Part shown: positions 39,274 to 40,784 of the stretch, one piece after another | How the letters are laid out: each line of letters starts with the position of its first letter | Position numbering within the stretch: the stretch's first letter is position 1 | Origin: Beijerinckiaceae bacterium | GTDB taxonomy: Bacteria > Pseudomonadota > Alphaproteobacteria > Rhizobiales > Beijerinckiaceae | Direction: 5' to 3' | Assembly (NCBI GenBank): GCA_947498445.1 | Contig: CANMLK010000008.1 | Location: 1 to 40,784 of the forward strand | DNA: 40,784 nucleotides | Program-made: the position numbers and the translations under genes | The notes under the pieces: model-generated | The model's database searches: none | Seen by the model: only the letters and a program-made list of their open reading frames with translations | What the model was told of the DNA's origin: nothing

Positions 39274-40784
39274 ATGGCAAATACCCAATCTGCAACGTCG
39301 CCCACGCGCGATGATTTCGCCGCCATGCTCGATGCGAGCTTCGGCGAATCCGACGCTCTCGAAGGCTCGGTCATCAAGGGCATTGTTGTCGCCCTCGAAA
39401 AGGACATGGCTGTCATCGACGTTGGTCTGAAGACCGAAGGTCGTGTCGCCCTCAAGGAATTTTCCGGCCCCGGCCGCGACCAGATTTTGAAGGTCGGCGA
39501 CGAGGTTGAAGTTTATCTCGAGCGCATCGAAAACGCGCTCGGCGAAGCGGTGATCTCGCGCGACAAGGCGCGCCGCGAGGAGAGCTGGGTCAAGCTCGAG
39601 AAGGCGTTCGAGGCCAAGGAAAAGGTCGAAGGCGTCATCTTCAATCAGGTCAAGGGCGGCTTCACGGTCGATCTCGACGGCGCCGTGGCGTTCCTGCCGC
39701 GCAGCCAGGTCGACATTCGCCCGATCCGCGACGTCACCCCGCTCATGGGCGTGCCGCAGCCTTTCGAAATCCTCAAGATGGATCGCCGCCGCGGCAACAT
39801 CGTTGTGTCGCGCCGCACGGTCCTCGAAGAGAGCCGCGCCGAACAGCGCCACGAAATCGTTGGCAAGCTCGAAGAGGGCCAGGTCATCGAGGGTACGGTC
39901 AAGAACATCACCGATTACGGCGCGTTCGTTGATCTGGGCGGCATCGACGGCCTGCTCCATGTCACCGACATCGCATGGCGCCGCGTCAACCATCCGACCG
40001 AAGTGCTCAACATCGGCCAGACGGTTCGCGTGAAGATCATCAAGATCAACCACGACACGCACCGCATCTCGCTCGGCATGAAGCAGCTGCTCGAGGATCC
40101 GTGGCAGGGCATCGAAGAGAAGTATCCGCTCGAGGCTCGCTTCCACGGCCGCGTCACGAACATCACGGACTACGGCGCGTTTGTGGAGCTGGAGCCGGGC
40201 ATCGAAGGCCTTATCCACGTTTCCGAAATGTCGTGGACCAAGAAGAACGTTCACCCCGGCAAGATCGTCTCGACGAGCCAGGAAGTCGACGTGCAGGTTC
40301 TCGAAGTCGATCCCGTCAAGCGCCGCATTTCGCTTGGCCTCAAGCAGACGCTTCAGAACCCCTGGGAAGCCTTCGCCGAGAAATATCCGGTTGGCGCAGA
40401 GGTCGAGGGCGAGGTCAAGAACAAGACCGAGTTCGGCCTGTTCATCGGCCTGGAAGGCGACGTGGACGGCATGGTCCATCTCTCCGACCTCGACTGGAAG
40501 CGTCCGGGCGAACAGGTGATCGAGGAGTTCAAGAAGGGCGACATGGTGAAGGCGCAGGTTCTCGACGTCGACGTCGAGAAGGAGCGCATTTCACTGGGCG
40601 TGAAGCAGCTTGGCGGCGACCCCTTCGCTTCTGCGAAGACCACGGAAGAGGGCGGCGCGGCTGGCGGCGAATTGCGCAAGGGCCTCGTCGTGACTTGCGA
40701 GATCACCGAAGTGAAGGAAGGCGGCCTCGACGTTCTGATCGTCGGCACTGATCTGAACGCCTTCATCAAGCGCAACGAGCTGGC
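39274..40784 (+). CDS. rpsA: 30S ribosomal protein S1 (partial, runs off right edge)
   Basis: The frame is open from ATG 39274 to the window end, giving 503 codons, with the last roughly 60 residues outside. It contains successive S1 RNA-binding repeats: VIKGIVVALEKDMAVIDVG, VEGVIFNQVKGGFTVDLDG, IEGTVKNITDYGAFVDLGG, FHGRVTNITDYGAFVELEPG, VEGEVKNKTEFGLFIGLEG and the start of a sixth (VVTCEITEVKEGGLDVLI). S1 binds mRNA leaders on the 30S ribosome and is essential in Gram-negative bacteria. AGGAG lies 5 nt before the ATG. Confidence 0.97.
   Translation, partial: MANTQSATSPTRDDFAAMLDASFGESDALEGSVIKGIVVALEKDMAVIDVGLKTEGRVALKEFSGPGRDQILKVGDEVEVYLERIENALGEAVISRDKARREESWVKLEKAFEAKEKVEGVIFNQVKGGFTVDLDGAVAFLPRSQVDIRPIRDVTPLMGVPQPFEILKMDRRRGNIVVSRRTVLEESRAEQRHEIVGKLEEGQVIEGTVKNITDYGAFVDLGGIDGLLHVTDIAWRRVNHPTEVLNIGQTVRVKIIKINHDTHRISLGMKQLLEDPWQGIEEKYPLEARFHGRVTNITDYGAFVELEPGIEGLIHVSEMSWTKKNVHPGKIVSTSQEVDVQVLEVDPVKRRISLGLKQTLQNPWEAFAEKYPVGAEVEGEVKNKTEFGLFIGLEGDVDGMVHLSDLDWKRPGEQVIEEFKKGDMVKAQVLDVDVEKERISLGVKQLGGDPFASAKTTEEGGAAGGELRKGLVVTCEITEVKEGGLDVLIVGTDLNAFIKRNEL

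Noticed and set aside
39271-40479. 402-codon minus-strand open frame opposite rpsA
   Set aside because: Its apparent order mirrors the S1 repeats of rpsA on the other strand, so it is a shadow of that gene.
1-40784. CRISPR array, tRNA, rRNA, integrase, transposase or phage genes
   Set aside because: None found on reading both strands: no regularly spaced repeats, no cloverleaf with CCA-type end, and no recombinase motif in any credible protein.

Overview
The window is a 40.8 kb stretch of GC-rich bacterial chromosome, most likely from an alphaproteobacterium and probably one of the Hyphomicrobiales (Rhizobiales). The inference rests on the rph, rdgB and hemW genes in their alphaproteobacterial order (here pulled apart), the alphaproteobacterial style of the exonuclease III and ribosomal protein S1 sequences, a nested inverted repeat of the kind common in rhizobial genomes, and codon use strongly biased to G/C. 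I see no rRNA, tRNA, CRISPR array, integrase, transposase or phage gene. The species cannot be named from the sequence alone.

The dominant theme is seven separate genes for periplasmic solute-binding proteins of the Bug/TctC family (starting at about 1, 1234, 4476, 7183, 29815, 31169 and 37898). No TctA or TctB membrane subunit is present. All share an N-terminal 'FYxGK' type motif after a signal peptide. Three carry a matched pair of cysteines and the other four have none in the mature chain.

Layout: (1) 1-7124 holds two divergent gene groups around a 300 bp control region: ketopantoate-reductase-like, class II aldolase and Bug genes leftward, and Bug, VOC (glyoxalase-fold) and metallo-beta-lactamase-fold genes rightward. 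The rightward group has a near-consensus sigma-54 promoter and an upstream inverted repeat. (2) 7183-12994 has a Bug gene, a small membrane protein, an exonuclease III with an internal deletion, fumarylacetoacetase, a cyclooxygenase-like haem peroxidase and a small cupin protein. (3) 13007-20551 has an alpha/beta hydrolase, a five-helix sulfatase-fold membrane enzyme, an FkbM methyltransferase, a DUF305 protein, an isochorismatase-family amidase, a coupled TrmO-like/ModE-like pair and a drug-efflux MFS protein. (4) 20561-24672 has a universal stress protein divergent from a thiolase-nitrilase-esterase operon. (5) 24679-36859 carries hemW, rdgB and rph on the minus strand. An inverted eda gene lies between rph and rdgB, and about 8.9 kb of transporters and oxidoreductases (APC permease, MFS, quinone-oxidoreductase-like enzyme, two divergent Bug genes, an orphan molybdopterin hydroxylase large subunit) lies between rdgB and hemW. 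(6) 36927-38932 has a PfkB sugar kinase and a Bug gene upstream of rph, and the window ends inside rpsA.

Taken together, this looks like a housekeeping backbone (xthA, hemW, rdgB, rph, rpsA) studded with small catabolic modules, most of them paired with a Bug binding protein. The modules probably scavenge organic acids or aromatic breakdown products, but no substrate can be named from sequence. The points most worth a second look are the sigma-54-controlled Bug/VOC/MBL module, the cyclooxygenase homologue lacking a distal histidine, the exonuclease III deletion, the cysteine-pair covariation in the Bug proteins, and the broken rph-rdgB-hemW synteny.
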